Source: Candidatus Peribacteria bacterium RIFCSPHIGHO2_01_FULL_51_35 (GTDB lineage Bacteria > Patescibacteriota > Gracilibacteria > Peribacterales > Peribacteraceae). From it: DNA of 64,000 nt. Positions 35,401 to 42,475 of the stretch are shown piece after piece. The number at the start of each line of letters is the position of its first letter. Within the stretch, counting starts at the first letter, position 1. A program made the position numbers and the translations under genes. Below the pieces are notes generated by a model that saw only the letters and a list, made by a program, of their open reading frames with translations, was not told where the DNA came from and did no database searches. The DNA is taken from assembly GCA_001787535.1 (NCBI GenBank), contig MFXP01000016.1:29006-93005 (forward strand), written 5' to 3'.

Positions 35401-36780
35401 TGCGTGGTGAACGGCACGGTGCTGGCGGAAGACGGAAAAAAGATGAGTAAGCGTCTGAAAAATTATCCCGAGCCGCTGACCGTGGTGGAGAAACACGGTG
35501 CGGATGCCGTGCGCTTCGCGCTGATGAGTTCACCAGCAGTGCGCGGCGAAGACATGCGCTTCTCGGAGAAAATTGTTGAGGAAACCGTGCGCAATATTTT
35601 GCTTCCCTACTGGAACACGTACGTGTTCTTCGTAACATACGCAAACAATGCAAAGTGGCAACCGACCGCCGGCCGCAAAACCAGTGGTCATCCGTTGGAT
35701 CAGTGGATTCGCGCGGAAGTGCAGGATCTTTCGAATAGAATGACGCATGAATTAGATCGCTATGATCTCTCCGCAACATGCGGCGAACTTGCCGGCACCA
35801 TCGATGCACTGACAAATTGGTACGTGCGCCTTTCCCGCCGTCGCTTTGCCGGCAAAGGCAGCCTGGTGACGGTCGCAGGTGCCATGGATGAAAATGAACA
35901 AGAGCAGGCTGCCGCGTTGCAAACGTTATACGAAATGCTCCTGACACTCTCGCAACTTCTGGCACCGTTCTGTCCGTTCATCACGGAGGCTGTCTATTTG
36001 AACCTCGTGCCGGAAACACATGGATCCATCCATTTGACGGATTGGCCGGAAGTGCGAAAACTGACGGAGAAAGAAGAAAACTTGATCAAGAAAACACGCG
36101 TGCTGCGTACGGTTGTTTCGCTCGGCAATATCGTCCGTGCGGAAAAGAAGATCAAGACGCGCCAACCGTTGGTCAAAGCGGTCATTGCGATCCCTGCATC
36201 ACTGGATTGCGGCACGCTTGCGCCGTCGGAAGTGCAGCTCCTGCAGGAAGAGCTGAATGTGAAGGCGATCGAAGTGCAGGATGATCCGGGAGCCCTGGCC
36301 GAAGCCATTGCCATGGTGGACGCACGCAAGGTCGGCCCACGCCTGGGCGGCCGCGTGCAGGAAGTGATCCAAGCCGGAAAGCGCGGGGAATTCACTGTCC
36401 AAAAAGACGGATCGGTGTTGATTTTAGAAGAACGCATGTCCGGTGATGAAGTGAAGATCGTCTACCAAGGAAAAGAGGGTGAGGGTATCGCGTCTGATCA
36501 CGGTGTGGTCGTGAGCATAGACACGACGATCGATGCATCGTTGCAGCAAGAAGGCCTGGCTCGTGATTTGATCCGCGCCATCCAGCAACTGCGCAAAGAC
36601 GAAGGCTTTTCAATCTCCGATGCACTCATCATCGGCGTGGAAGGAGCAGACGACATTCTGAAAAACTTCCGCGCCTTGGTCGAACAAGAAACTAATGTGA
36701 AGATCGGTTCAGCCTCCGGCTCATCGCACGCTGTCACTATTGGTGAAGATCTTTCGGTGACGATCATCGTTCCGAAATAA
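32437..36780 (+). CDS. ileS: Isoleucyl-tRNA synthetase with two inserted histidine-phosphatase domains
   Basis: A 1447-residue class I synthetase; its usual size is about 1050. PPFATGLPHYGH (HIGH region, about residues 60-70), the editing domain with WTTTGWTLPGN and GTGIVHIAPGYGEDD, WFESGSMPYAQ, and GKKMSKRLKN (KMSKS, about 1001) are all intact. Two phosphoglycerate-mutase-type domains lie between the catalytic halves. The first (about 508-700) has LRHAESEGN and VVVTHADPV; the second (about 728-905) has LVRHGETDWN and VLVITHGGM, so each keeps the RHG and second His motifs. Between them, GAEMDLHKETVDTIAW matches the native DLHxxxVDxI segment of IleRS, so the domains sit at two separate sites. 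The start follows a TATGCT box by 8 nt. Confidence 0.95.
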   Translation: MFDPADPRQRFPDLERGILKYWQEEDTFKRSIRHRSVKRMDALDGTEGGPKEERFSFYDGPPFATGLPHYGHLLAGTIKDVIPRYQTMRGKRVERRFGWDCHGLPIENLIEKEHNIGSKKEIEAMGVKAFNALCRSAVQRYTKEWRTVVLRMGRWVDMDWDYRTMDPDFMESIWWVFKSLADKKLIYEGHKSMHVCPRCETPLSNFEVTQGYKDIDDFSITAKFELVDEPNTFVLAWTTTGWTLPGNLFLAVGKNVPYVKVRYEDRSYVVAKERVATVFKDKEHVIEKEFKGSALLKKKYKPLFPYFVHDYEKKTFRVVDGSSFVTTEDGTGIVHIAPGYGEDDYNLGLKEGVQPLQHVGMNGKFVAAVTDFAGKDAKPRDDHMSGDKMIADALKKSGKLFKAETFRHSYPHCWRCDSPLINYATSSWFVAVEKIKKDMLSANAKTEWVPGHLRDGRFGRWLEGARDWAISRNRYWGTPLPIWRSEKTGDMEVIGSRDDLMAKNRIRFTKVTVLRHAESEGNVIPKYQGVLPGTSLTARGKAQAKLAASVLSKEDVARIYASPLARTKETAEAIAKGSEGDVVIDDRLREVEFGEYEGKTVDFSDLTFVKARRAHKLENNKVESIYHFPGMETWSQVAVRTGEFLKETLPKHRGEHIVVVTHADPVLSIKHFFNKEDPAKLTHQPYPGFADPVTFFYDHDTGAEMDLHKETVDTIAWAGTKHASSVEVTLVRHGETDWNVQKLCQGQEGDRPLTEFGKKQALDAAQKLKKKKFDAIVASDLIRTRETADIIAREIGMPVTEFSTLFRERKFGSWVGKTLDQIKKDHPLLIPTGEFGLHHESPLGGENPSQFLNRAKEAAAHLRKKYAGKRVLVITHGGMIQALLANEENLTFAEALQHAPRNCETKELSLHPLMQRIPEVLDCWFESGSMPYAQSHFPFSFASKVSKAALPPGYPCDFIAEGIDQTRGWFYTLTVLSAALYKKPSFMNCVVNGTVLAEDGKKMSKRLKNYPEPLTVVEKHGADAVRFALMSSPAVRGEDMRFSEKIVEETVRNILLPYWNTYVFFVTYANNAKWQPTAGRKTSGHPLDQWIRAEVQDLSNRMTHELDRYDLSATCGELAGTIDALTNWYVRLSRRRFAGKGSLVTVAGAMDENEQEQAAALQTLYEMLLTLSQLLAPFCPFITEAVYLNLVPETHGSIHLTDWPEVRKLTEKEENLIKKTRVLRTVVSLGNIVRAEKKIKTRQPLVKAVIAIPASLDCGTLAPSEVQLLQEELNVKAIEVQDDPGALAEAIAMVDARKVGPRLGGRVQEVIQAGKRGEFTVQKDGSVLILEERMSGDEVKIVYQGKEGEGIASDHGVVVSIDTTIDASLQQEGLARDLIRAIQQLRKDEGFSISDALIIGVEGADDILKNFRALVEQETNVKIGSASGSSHAVTIGEDLSVTIIVPK

Positions 36781-36805
36781 TCCTATCCCCATCCCTAACC
36801 CTCGT

Positions 36806-37183
36806 ATGTCCCTCCCCATCCGCATCCTCATCCGCTTCATCCTCAATGTCCTCTTGGTCTGGGCGATGGCCATGTACCTGGACGATTACTTTTTCTTGTC
36901 CGGCGGACTCCCCGCGTACGTCGTCGTCGGCGCATTGCTCACCGTCATGAACATCGTCGTGCGGCCGATTTTGAATCTGATCACGCTGCCACTGAAATTA
37001 CTCGCCACGATCCTTGCGATAATTCTCGTCAACGGCATCTTCATCTGGCTGACGTATCAAATCGTTCTTTTGATAGATCCAAACCTCGTTACACTGGAAA
37101 TCATCGGCGGCTTGGGAGGATGGATCGTGGTCACGCTTGTCATCGGCGTCGCGAACTGGTTGATGAAACTGTTTCTAAAATAA
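36806..37183 (+). CDS. Phage_holin_4_2 family four-helix membrane protein
   Basis: A 125-residue protein with four membrane segments. The pattern LPAYVVVGALLTVMNIVVRPILNLITLPLKLLATILAIILVNGIFIWLTYQIV is the hallmark of the pfam Phage_holin_4_2/DUF360 family, which is widespread in bacterial chromosomes and need not be of phage origin. Its job is unknown. It follows ileS by 25 bp and may be co-transcribed. Confidence 0.85.
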   Translation: MSLPIRILIRFILNVLLVWAMAMYLDDYFFLSGGLPAYVVVGALLTVMNIVVRPILNLITLPLKLLATILAIILVNGIFIWLTYQIVLLIDPNLVTLEIIGGLGGWIVVTLVIGVANWLMKLFLK

Positions 37184-37323
37184 ACGATTTGATCCTGCGA
37201 TGCTTATGTACGCAATTCCTTAGCTCCTGCGAATGAATTTTGTGTTGTTCAAAAAAGGAACAGTACAATTGTTGTATTCGAAAAAAATTGACCTCTCGGC
37301 AAGTGGTTGCTAAAAGATCGCAT

Positions 37324-37770
37324 ATGTCCATCGCCGAACTGGAACCAGTATCGTTGAGCACAGAAGACACTCCTCTGACATTGGGGGCGCTTGATAAATA
37401 TCTCATGGCAGTGGATAAGCACCCGAGACGCTACGACAGCGCGTATGAAGCGGGGTATAGGGCATTCATCGAAAATCGTGAACTGCTAACCGAACTTTTC
37501 TGGCAAAGAGGAGATTCTGAAGATCCTATCCCGGCGATTGCATTGCAGCATGTTAAAGAAATTGATGTTTTCCTTGGTAAGGTGCCTCGAACACAACCAA
37601 CTGAAAAAAAGTGTGGAAGACCCGGTGTATCAGAATCGTTGTACGAGCAAGGTATGGGAATCATCACGAGCACATACGACAACATCGCATTCGAAATCAC
37701 TGCGGGTTGGGATTCGCTCAAAAATCTATTCCATCCACAATCGAACAAAGACCGATTGGACGATTTTTAG
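37324..37770 (+). CDS. Hypothetical protein, 148 residues
   Basis: A soluble, mostly helical protein starting MSIAELEPVSLSTEDTPLTLGALDKYL. No signal peptide, membrane segment or known motif. TTGACC and TAAAAG (17 bp apart, with TGC before the latter) end 7 nt before ATG 37324, so the longer frame from 37240 is not used. Its stop overlaps the convergent small gene by 4 bp. Family is not recognised. Confidence 0.55.
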   Translation: MSIAELEPVSLSTEDTPLTLGALDKYLMAVDKHPRRYDSAYEAGYRAFIENRELLTELFWQRGDSEDPIPAIALQHVKEIDVFLGKVPRTQPTEKKCGRPGVSESLYEQGMGIITSTYDNIAFEITAGWDSLKNLFHPQSNKDRLDDF

Positions 37771-37961
37771 AGCTTCTTGTTCACAAAATCACTGAGCACG
37801 AACGTCATGCCTTTGATGACCACCGGCACAGGCATTTTGTGGTTGCTGTAAACGAATCCAAATTGTTCATCGGGCTTCTGCCATCCGAACACGATGAAAC
37901 CGGGCACGCCGAGGGCATTGAGGAATTCCGTGCACTTCTTTTGAATGTCTGCATTGTCCAT
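37767..37961 (-). CDS. Small conserved-looking protein, 64 residues
   Basis: A small protein with two predicted beta strands and a helix: CTEFLNALGVPGFIVFGWQK and MPVPVVIKGMTFVLSDFV. Its even hydrophobic pattern suggests a real folded protein. Function unknown. It converges with the upstream gene and is followed on its 5' side by an inverted repeat. Confidence 0.55.
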   Translation of the reverse strand: MDNADIQKKCTEFLNALGVPGFIVFGWQKPDEQFGFVYSNHKMPVPVVIKGMTFVLSDFVNKKL

Positions 37962-38004
37962 AAAAATAAAGGGAAGAATATGGAAGCATAGATGTTTTTT
38001 AAAA

Positions 38005-38072
38005 AAGTGCCAAGTGCCATGTTAAAAGTGCCAAACAAACCTTGGCACATGGCACATTGCACTTGGCACTTC
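38005..38072. repeat. AAGTGCCAAGTGCCA-type inverted repeat
   Basis: AAGTGCCAAGTGCCATGTTA and AAAGTGCCAA (38005-38034) are mirrored by CTTGGCACATGGCACATTGC and ACTTGGCACTT (38041-38072). The word AGTGCCA is iterated within each arm. It fills the gap between two leftward genes. Confidence 0.8.
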
Positions 38073-38075
38073 TCG

Positions 38076-38414
38076 TCAGGCTGGAAGCACCAGCGACCCC
38101 TGCTTCACCGGCTGATTCACTTTCAAGCCAACCACTTGTTTCTTCTTGGCTTGCTCCACGGACATGTGGTCGATCTGCAACGAGTCGACGTTCTGGAACA
38201 CTTCTTGATCGTTATGTTTGATCAAAACAGTATCGCCAAGTCGAAGCGGTGCAGCCAATTCCACAATGGCCACTTGCAGACGATCGTAATAATGAACGAC
38301 ACGGCCGACGATCTTCATTTTCGGCGCACGCTTCATCACTTTCTTTTTCACGATCTTCCTCGCTTTGATTGTTTTCTTCTTCTTTTTTGCAGTGGAGCGT
38401 GTCGGCATGGGCAA
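38076..38414 (-). CDS. EF-Tu domain-2-like (translation-factor-like) protein
   Basis: A 112-residue protein with a very basic N-terminal tail (KKKKKTIKARKIVKKKVMKR, residues 9-30) and a beta-barrel of EF-Tu domain-2 type (about 33-110): MKIVGRVVHYYDRLQVAIVEL, LRLGDTVLIK, FQNVDSLQIDHMSVEQAKKKQVVGLKV and VKQGSLVL. Similar stand-alone translation elongation factor-like proteins occur in archaea and small bacterial genomes. The lysine tail suggests RNA or ribosome binding. There is no GTPase domain, so it is not a GTP-driven factor itself. Confidence 0.75.
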   Translation of the reverse strand: MPMPTRSTAKKKKKTIKARKIVKKKVMKRAPKMKIVGRVVHYYDRLQVAIVELAAPLRLGDTVLIKHNDQEVFQNVDSLQIDHMSVEQAKKKQVVGLKVNQPVKQGSLVLPA

Positions 38415-38534
38415 AGGGGGAAGGACAATTTCCCATCCTACCCTCCTTGTGTCACGCCGAAAGTAGCGTAGTGGTGATTATTATTGTCCAATTATATAAA
38501 TATAGAACTCTATTACCATTCCTTGCCCGAAGAA

Positions 38535-39040
38535 AACCCTCTCTCTGTCTCTCTCCCTAAAGGGAGAGAGGACATTATTATTCTTGATTCTGAGCAATAG
38601 ACAGATGAGAATGGTTTTCTTCACTATTTCTACATGAGAATATCTGGCACCTGGGGTTCGATACGAAAGGCAAAGTACCTTCGAAGAATAATGACTTCTG
38701 CTGAAAAGATCTTATGGAGTGATTTACGGGCAAAAAGATTTTACGGGTTGAAATTTCGGAGACAAGTTCCCATTGGTTCTTATGTTGTTGATTTTGCATG
38801 TCTCGAAAATAAAGTCATTGTGGAAATAGATGGCAGCGGGCATACAAGGAAAAGGAATATCCAATCAGATAGGATTCGTGATCAAAAATTGGAAGGACTG
38901 GGCTTTATTATTCTTCGATTCACAAACGACGAGGTGAAATATTCATCCGATGTACTCGATAAAATTTATGCAGCATGTTCCAAGAGATAAGTGCAATGAC
39001 ATCCCCTCCCCCTCAAGGGGGAGGGACAGGGAGGGGGTTG
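38535..39040 (+). mobile_element. DUF559 cassette with hairpin-bearing inverted ends, intergenic
   Basis: About 506 bp bounded by AACCCTCTCTCTGTCTCTCT plus a CTCCCTAAAGGGAG hairpin (38535-38572) and, inverted, AACCCCCTCCCTGTCCCTCC plus a CCCCTTGAGGGG hairpin (39002-39040). Arm and hairpin order is the same as in the ribE cassette. It encloses only the DUF559 gene. Movement as a unit is inferred. Confidence 0.7.
38634..38990 (+). CDS. DUF559 (Vsr-like) nuclease-domain protein
   Basis: A 118-residue stand-alone DUF559 protein. It has RRIMTSAEKILWSDLRAK (catalytic-core Glu helix), FRRQVPIGSYVVDFAC (Asp strand), KVIVEIDGSGHTRKRN (Glu-x-Asp and His), and LGFIILRFTNDEV, matching the pattern of restriction-like nucleases related to the very-short-patch repair endonuclease. 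It aligns well with the domain inserted in ribE. The gene is alone inside a cassette with inverted hairpin ends. Nuclease activity is inferred from the motifs. Confidence 0.85.
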   Translation: MRISGTWGSIRKAKYLRRIMTSAEKILWSDLRAKRFYGLKFRRQVPIGSYVVDFACLENKVIVEIDGSGHTRKRNIQSDRIRDQKLEGLGFIILRFTNDEVKYSSDVLDKIYAACSKR

Positions 39041-39067
39041 AAAATACACAAAGAACAATTTAAAAAA

Positions 39068-39916
39068 TTATTCCCCGAGTGTCTGTTGTAGAAACTCCAA
39101 CGTCCGCCCCCATGAAACATCCGCTGCGGCCGGATCAAAAACGGGGTTGTCGCTGTTCGCGAAGCCGTGCCCTGCATTGGGGTAGATGTAGATCTCGTGA
39201 TCGCCGGAAAGCGTTTTGAGTTTCACGCGGAATGCCTTCACGTCATCCACGAGGATGGATGCGTCTTTTTCCCCGAAATGCCCGAGGATGGTCGACTTCA
39301 TGTGGCTGAGGTCGTCTTCGTGACTGAAACGACCGTAGTACATGACGGTTGCGCGCACTCCCAAATCATTTTTCGCCATTTGGTACGACCAGCCGCCGCC
39401 AAAGCACCAACCCACCGAACCGATCAGTTGCCTGTTCACGTTCGGTTCTGAACGGAGGAAATCTACTGCTTGTTGCAAGTTATCGAACGCCCGATCCATA
39501 TTCCCCTGCACGGCTCCCGCGAGCTCTTTGGCACGTGCGGGATCCCTGGTGGATTCTCCTTCATAGAGATCGACGGCGAGCGCCGCATACCCTTGGCGTG
39601 CAAAGGCCAGAGCATTGGCGCGGATGTTGTCATTGAGTCCCCACCATTCGTGAATGAGGATGAGACCCGGAAACGGTCCGTCCCCTGCGGGAATCACAAG
39701 ATAACCACTGAGTGTTTTTCCGCCGGAGAGTCCGTACGCAACTTCCCGCGTCTGCAAATCCGCCGGTTGCTCCAGCGCTGCGCCCGTGCCGGCTCCTGCG
39801 GTGGGAACGGAAGAAACACCCTTTTCAAAAATAGTGATGGGGTGTCCCGGTTCTTGCGTGCGAGGCACGCAGGAGAGAAGGAGGACGGGAAGAAGGAAGG
39901 TCGCAATGCGGCGCAT
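39068..39916 (-). CDS. Dienelactone hydrolase family lipoprotein
   Basis: A 282-residue exported alpha/beta hydrolase. The lipobox VLLLSC (Cys about 16) implies attachment to the outer face of the membrane. The mature domain has LILIHEWWGLNDNIRANALAFARQGYAALAVDLYEG, the nucleophile elbow GSVGWCFGGGWS with Cys, as in dienelactone hydrolases, an Asp in FGEKDASILVDDV, and His in NAGHGFANSDN. The substrate is probably an ester or lactone but unknown. A TATACT box lies 8 nt before the ATG. Confidence 0.88.
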   Translation of the reverse strand: MRRIATFLLPVLLLSCVPRTQEPGHPITIFEKGVSSVPTAGAGTGAALEQPADLQTREVAYGLSGGKTLSGYLVIPAGDGPFPGLILIHEWWGLNDNIRANALAFARQGYAALAVDLYEGESTRDPARAKELAGAVQGNMDRAFDNLQQAVDFLRSEPNVNRQLIGSVGWCFGGGWSYQMAKNDLGVRATVMYYGRFSHEDDLSHMKSTILGHFGEKDASILVDDVKAFRVKLKTLSGDHEIYIYPNAGHGFANSDNPVFDPAAADVSWGRTLEFLQQTLGE

Positions 39917-39945
39917 ATGAAAGAAGTATACGAAAATAAACCGTA

Positions 39946-40455
39946 TCAGTCTCGAAAAAGATCTGCGTACTCTTCATATCCTTCTTTCGTCAGATCCTCT
40001 TTGGTGATGAATCGCAGAGCCGCCGAATTCATGCAATAACGGAGTCCCGTGGGCTTGGGTCCGTCCGGAAACACATGACCGAGGTGTGAATCCCCTTTCT
40101 TGCTGCGCACTTCCGTGCGCGCCATCACAAGTCGGTGATCCGTGCGCTCAATAATATTGTCCGGGTCCAACGGTTTCGTGAAACTCGGCCAGCCCGTGCC
40201 CGAATCATATTTATCGAGCGAACTGAAGAGCGGCTCTCCGGAAACGACATCGACATAAATGCCTGCGCGCTTTTCATCCCAATACTCGTTTTGGAACGGC
40301 GGCTCGGTGCCTTCTTCCTGCGTCACTTCGTACTGAAGTGGCGTGAGTTTTTTTTGAAGAGCGGCATCGGAAGCGTTTGAATCAGTCACGGAAGAATACG
40401 TGGAAGGATGACAAGCTGCGAGGAAGAAGAATCCCAATACGATCAATCTCTGCAT
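39946..40455 (-). CDS. msrB: Peptide-methionine (R)-S-oxide reductase lipoprotein
   Basis: A 169-residue MsrB with a lipobox (FFLAAC, Cys 15), so it should repair oxidised methionine in extracytoplasmic proteins. The fold shows [75 protein letters not shown], with the catalytic Cys in RYCMNSAAL. The two CxxC zinc pairs found in many MsrB proteins are absent. TATACT lies 8 nt before ATG. It neighbours another lipoprotein gene in the same direction. Confidence 0.93.
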   Translation of the reverse strand: MQRLIVLGFFFLAACHPSTYSSVTDSNASDAALQKKLTPLQYEVTQEEGTEPPFQNEYWDEKRAGIYVDVVSGEPLFSSLDKYDSGTGWPSFTKPLDPDNIIERTDHRLVMARTEVRSKKGDSHLGHVFPDGPKPTGLRYCMNSAALRFITKEDLTKEGYEEYADLFRD

Positions 40456-40484
40456 GAGTCATCAGTATACCGCTCTTCGATCCC

Positions 40485-40907
40485 TTACGGAACGAATCTG
40501 ACCGGAATCACGATGCTCGCGGCGTTCTGCGGTTCACCGGAGGGATTGTCTTTTTCGAGCACGAGGGATCCCGTCTCGGATATCGTCGTGTACGTGAGCG
40601 TCACTTCGAACGGCACGAAATCCGTCGTCATCCAATCATCTTGCGCTTGTGCTGGTGCAACAGCGATTTCATTGCCCGTAGAATCGAGCAATCGCACGGG
40701 AAAACTTGCTTCAAAGTACCACGTTCCACGCGCTTCGCCGCGCACGGTCAGCGGACTGGACACAACGGTGTTCGCATCCGGTTCCGACACGTGAATATCT
40801 GCGGACGGAGCGGAGGAATTGCTGTCTCCATTGGGGGTAGTGGGAACACAACCGATGAGCAATGTGACGAGTGCCAAACCTGCGAGGGATCGAGATGAAT
40901 GGTGCAT
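40485..40907 (-). CDS. Gmad2-domain lipoprotein
   Basis: A 140-residue lipoprotein (TLLIGC lipobox, Cys 20). The mature part has the Gmad2 immunoglobulin-like pattern: IHVSEPDANTVVSSPLTVRGEARGTWYFEASFPVRLLD, AQDDWMTTDFVPFEVTLTY, and LVLEKDNPSGEPQNAASIVIPVRF. Gmad2 domains occur in extracytoplasmic proteins of unclear role, some linked to germination or cell envelope. Same direction as msrB and the dienelactone hydrolase. Confidence 0.85.
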   Translation of the reverse strand: MHHSSRSLAGLALVTLLIGCVPTTPNGDSNSSAPSADIHVSEPDANTVVSSPLTVRGEARGTWYFEASFPVRLLDSTGNEIAVAPAQAQDDWMTTDFVPFEVTLTYTTISETGSLVLEKDNPSGEPQNAASIVIPVRFVP

Positions 40908-40989
40908 GGAGTATTTTGGAAAGGAATGAATCAGCGAACCCTAGTATAAGACGTAAATACAACGGAAGTATTACAGAAATCGTAGGACA

Positions 40990-41046
40990 CCGAAGCGGAA
41001 GATCGTTTACCCTGAGCAACGTCGAAGGGCGATCTTCCGCTTCGGG
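40990..41046. repeat. CCGAAGCGGAAGATCG palindrome, second copy
   Basis: CGAAGCGGAAGATCG pairs with CGATCTTCCGCTTCG; the loop holds ACCCTGAGC and CGAAGGG. It differs at only a few positions from the element at 10242-10298. It lies between divergent genes, so here it does not look like a simple terminator. Confidence 0.75.
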
Positions 41047-41092
41047 CGAAGAGTGACATTTCCCTTAACCCCTGGCACTATTCATTCAATTT

Positions 41093-42427
41093 ATGCCTCA
41101 CACGGTTCCATCGGGTGACATGTTGCTCCAGAACTGGTGGTACACGACCTTGCTCAATTCCAAGACGGACTACTGTCCTCCTCTCAAAGAACACATGGAG
41201 ACGGATGTTCTTGTCGTGGGTGCCGGCATGGCGGGGTTGCATGCAGCCTTACGGCTTGTAGAAGCGGGAAAAAATACCGTCCTGGTGGAGCGAAACATCT
41301 GCGGAGGGAGTTCCACGGGCAAGAGTGCCGGATTTTTGACGCCTGACAGTGAACTGGAGCTGCATCAGATCCTGCGACGCTACGGATTGGAAGATGGTGC
41401 AAAAGTGTGGAACATTGCGGTAGAAGGCGTGAAGCGCGTGGTGGCAAATGTCACACAGTACCAAATGAAGTGTGATCTTCTGGAGCAAGACAGTTTGTTT
41501 GTGGGATTGGGAAAAGCGGGGAAAAAATCGGTGTACGAGGAGGCAGCAGCATTCCAAAAGATCGGGTACCCCACGCAGGTCTACGAAGGTGCTGCACTGA
41601 AACGCATCAATCCCGGCAAGGGATACATGGCTGGCATTCGCACCGGAAAAACATATGCGGTGAATCCCCTGCTGTACGCGCAAGAACTGAAGCGAATACT
41701 CGTACAGAAAGGCGTCCGGATCTATGAAGGAACGCCGGTGACGCACATGGAAGGACACAAAGCATGCACGCACATGGGTTCGGTGACCGCGAAGAATATT
41801 ATTTTCTGCATCGACAAAATGCGCCCGACGGTGAGTCGAATTTCCGAGCAGGTGTACCACGCACAGACGTTCCTGACGATCAGCGAGCCACTGGATCCGA
41901 ATGAAATCAAGCAACTGTTCCCGGAAGGGGATTTCATGTGCTGGGACAGCAAGCTGGTCTACAGCTACTACAGACTGACGGGGGATAAGCGCATTCTCCT
42001 CGGCGGCGGTTCACCTCTCACAACGTTCCTGCCGCTGGATGTCACATCCCCTACCGTCATCAAACGCGTCATCCGGGATTTCAAGAATCGTTTCCCGTTC
42101 CTCAAACATCAGGAGTTCATGCAGTACTGGCCGGGGCGCATCGACACGACGAAGGATTTGGTGCCGATCGTCACGCACGATCCCAAGTCTCCGTACATTC
42201 AATACGTGCTGGGATGTGTGGGACTTCCGTGGGCGACCTTCTGCGGAGATTACGCGGCACGGAAGGTTCTGGATCCTACACTGCAGAGCCATGATAAATT
42301 TTTGAGGATCGATCGGCCGTTCTTCGTTCCCATGCCGCTCCAGAAATTGATGGGCAAGATGACGGCGTTCTCCTTCAATATTCTATACAGCAAATATTTC
42401 CAGAAAAATCGCAAGAGATCCGCCTAA
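41093..42427 (+). CDS. FAD-dependent oxidoreductase (DAO family)
   Basis: A 444-residue flavoprotein. The dinucleotide-binding motif DVLVVGAGMAGLHAALRLVEAGKNTVLVERN (about residues 38-68) is followed by GGSSTGKSAGFLTPDSELEL, typical of DAO-family oxidases such as glycine or gamma-glutamylputrescine oxidases. The C-terminal FAD contact region contains GCVGLPWATFCGDYAARKVL. The N-terminal Asn-Trp-Trp-Tyr motif (LLQNWWYTTLLNSK) also fits the putrescine-oxidase-like subgroup. Substrate unknown. A 26-bp tandem of GTCTTAC-type words follows the gene. Confidence 0.85.
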   Translation: MPHTVPSGDMLLQNWWYTTLLNSKTDYCPPLKEHMETDVLVVGAGMAGLHAALRLVEAGKNTVLVERNICGGSSTGKSAGFLTPDSELELHQILRRYGLEDGAKVWNIAVEGVKRVVANVTQYQMKCDLLEQDSLFVGLGKAGKKSVYEEAAAFQKIGYPTQVYEGAALKRINPGKGYMAGIRTGKTYAVNPLLYAQELKRILVQKGVRIYEGTPVTHMEGHKACTHMGSVTAKNIIFCIDKMRPTVSRISEQVYHAQTFLTISEPLDPNEIKQLFPEGDFMCWDSKLVYSYYRLTGDKRILLGGGSPLTTFLPLDVTSPTVIKRVIRDFKNRFPFLKHQEFMQYWPGRIDTTKDLVPIVTHDPKSPYIQYVLGCVGLPWATFCGDYAARKVLDPTLQSHDKFLRIDRPFFVPMPLQKLMGKMTAFSFNILYSKYFQKNRKRSA

Positions 42428-42442
42428 CACAGGACTACCTTG

Positions 42443-42468
42443 TGTCTTACGTCTTATGTCTTATATCT
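42443..42468 (+). repeat. GTCTTA tandem words before the sulfotransferase gene
   Basis: Four tandem variants of TGTCTTA (GTCTTACGTCTTATGTCTTA then TATCTT) occupy the short gap between the FAD oxidoreductase and sulfotransferase-like genes. The last word may provide the -10 box of the next gene. Confidence 0.6.
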
Positions 42469-42475
42469 TTTCTCC

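Noticed and set aside
36806..37183. Prophage remnant because of the holin-like name
   Set aside because: This family is common in chromosomes and no other phage gene is near.
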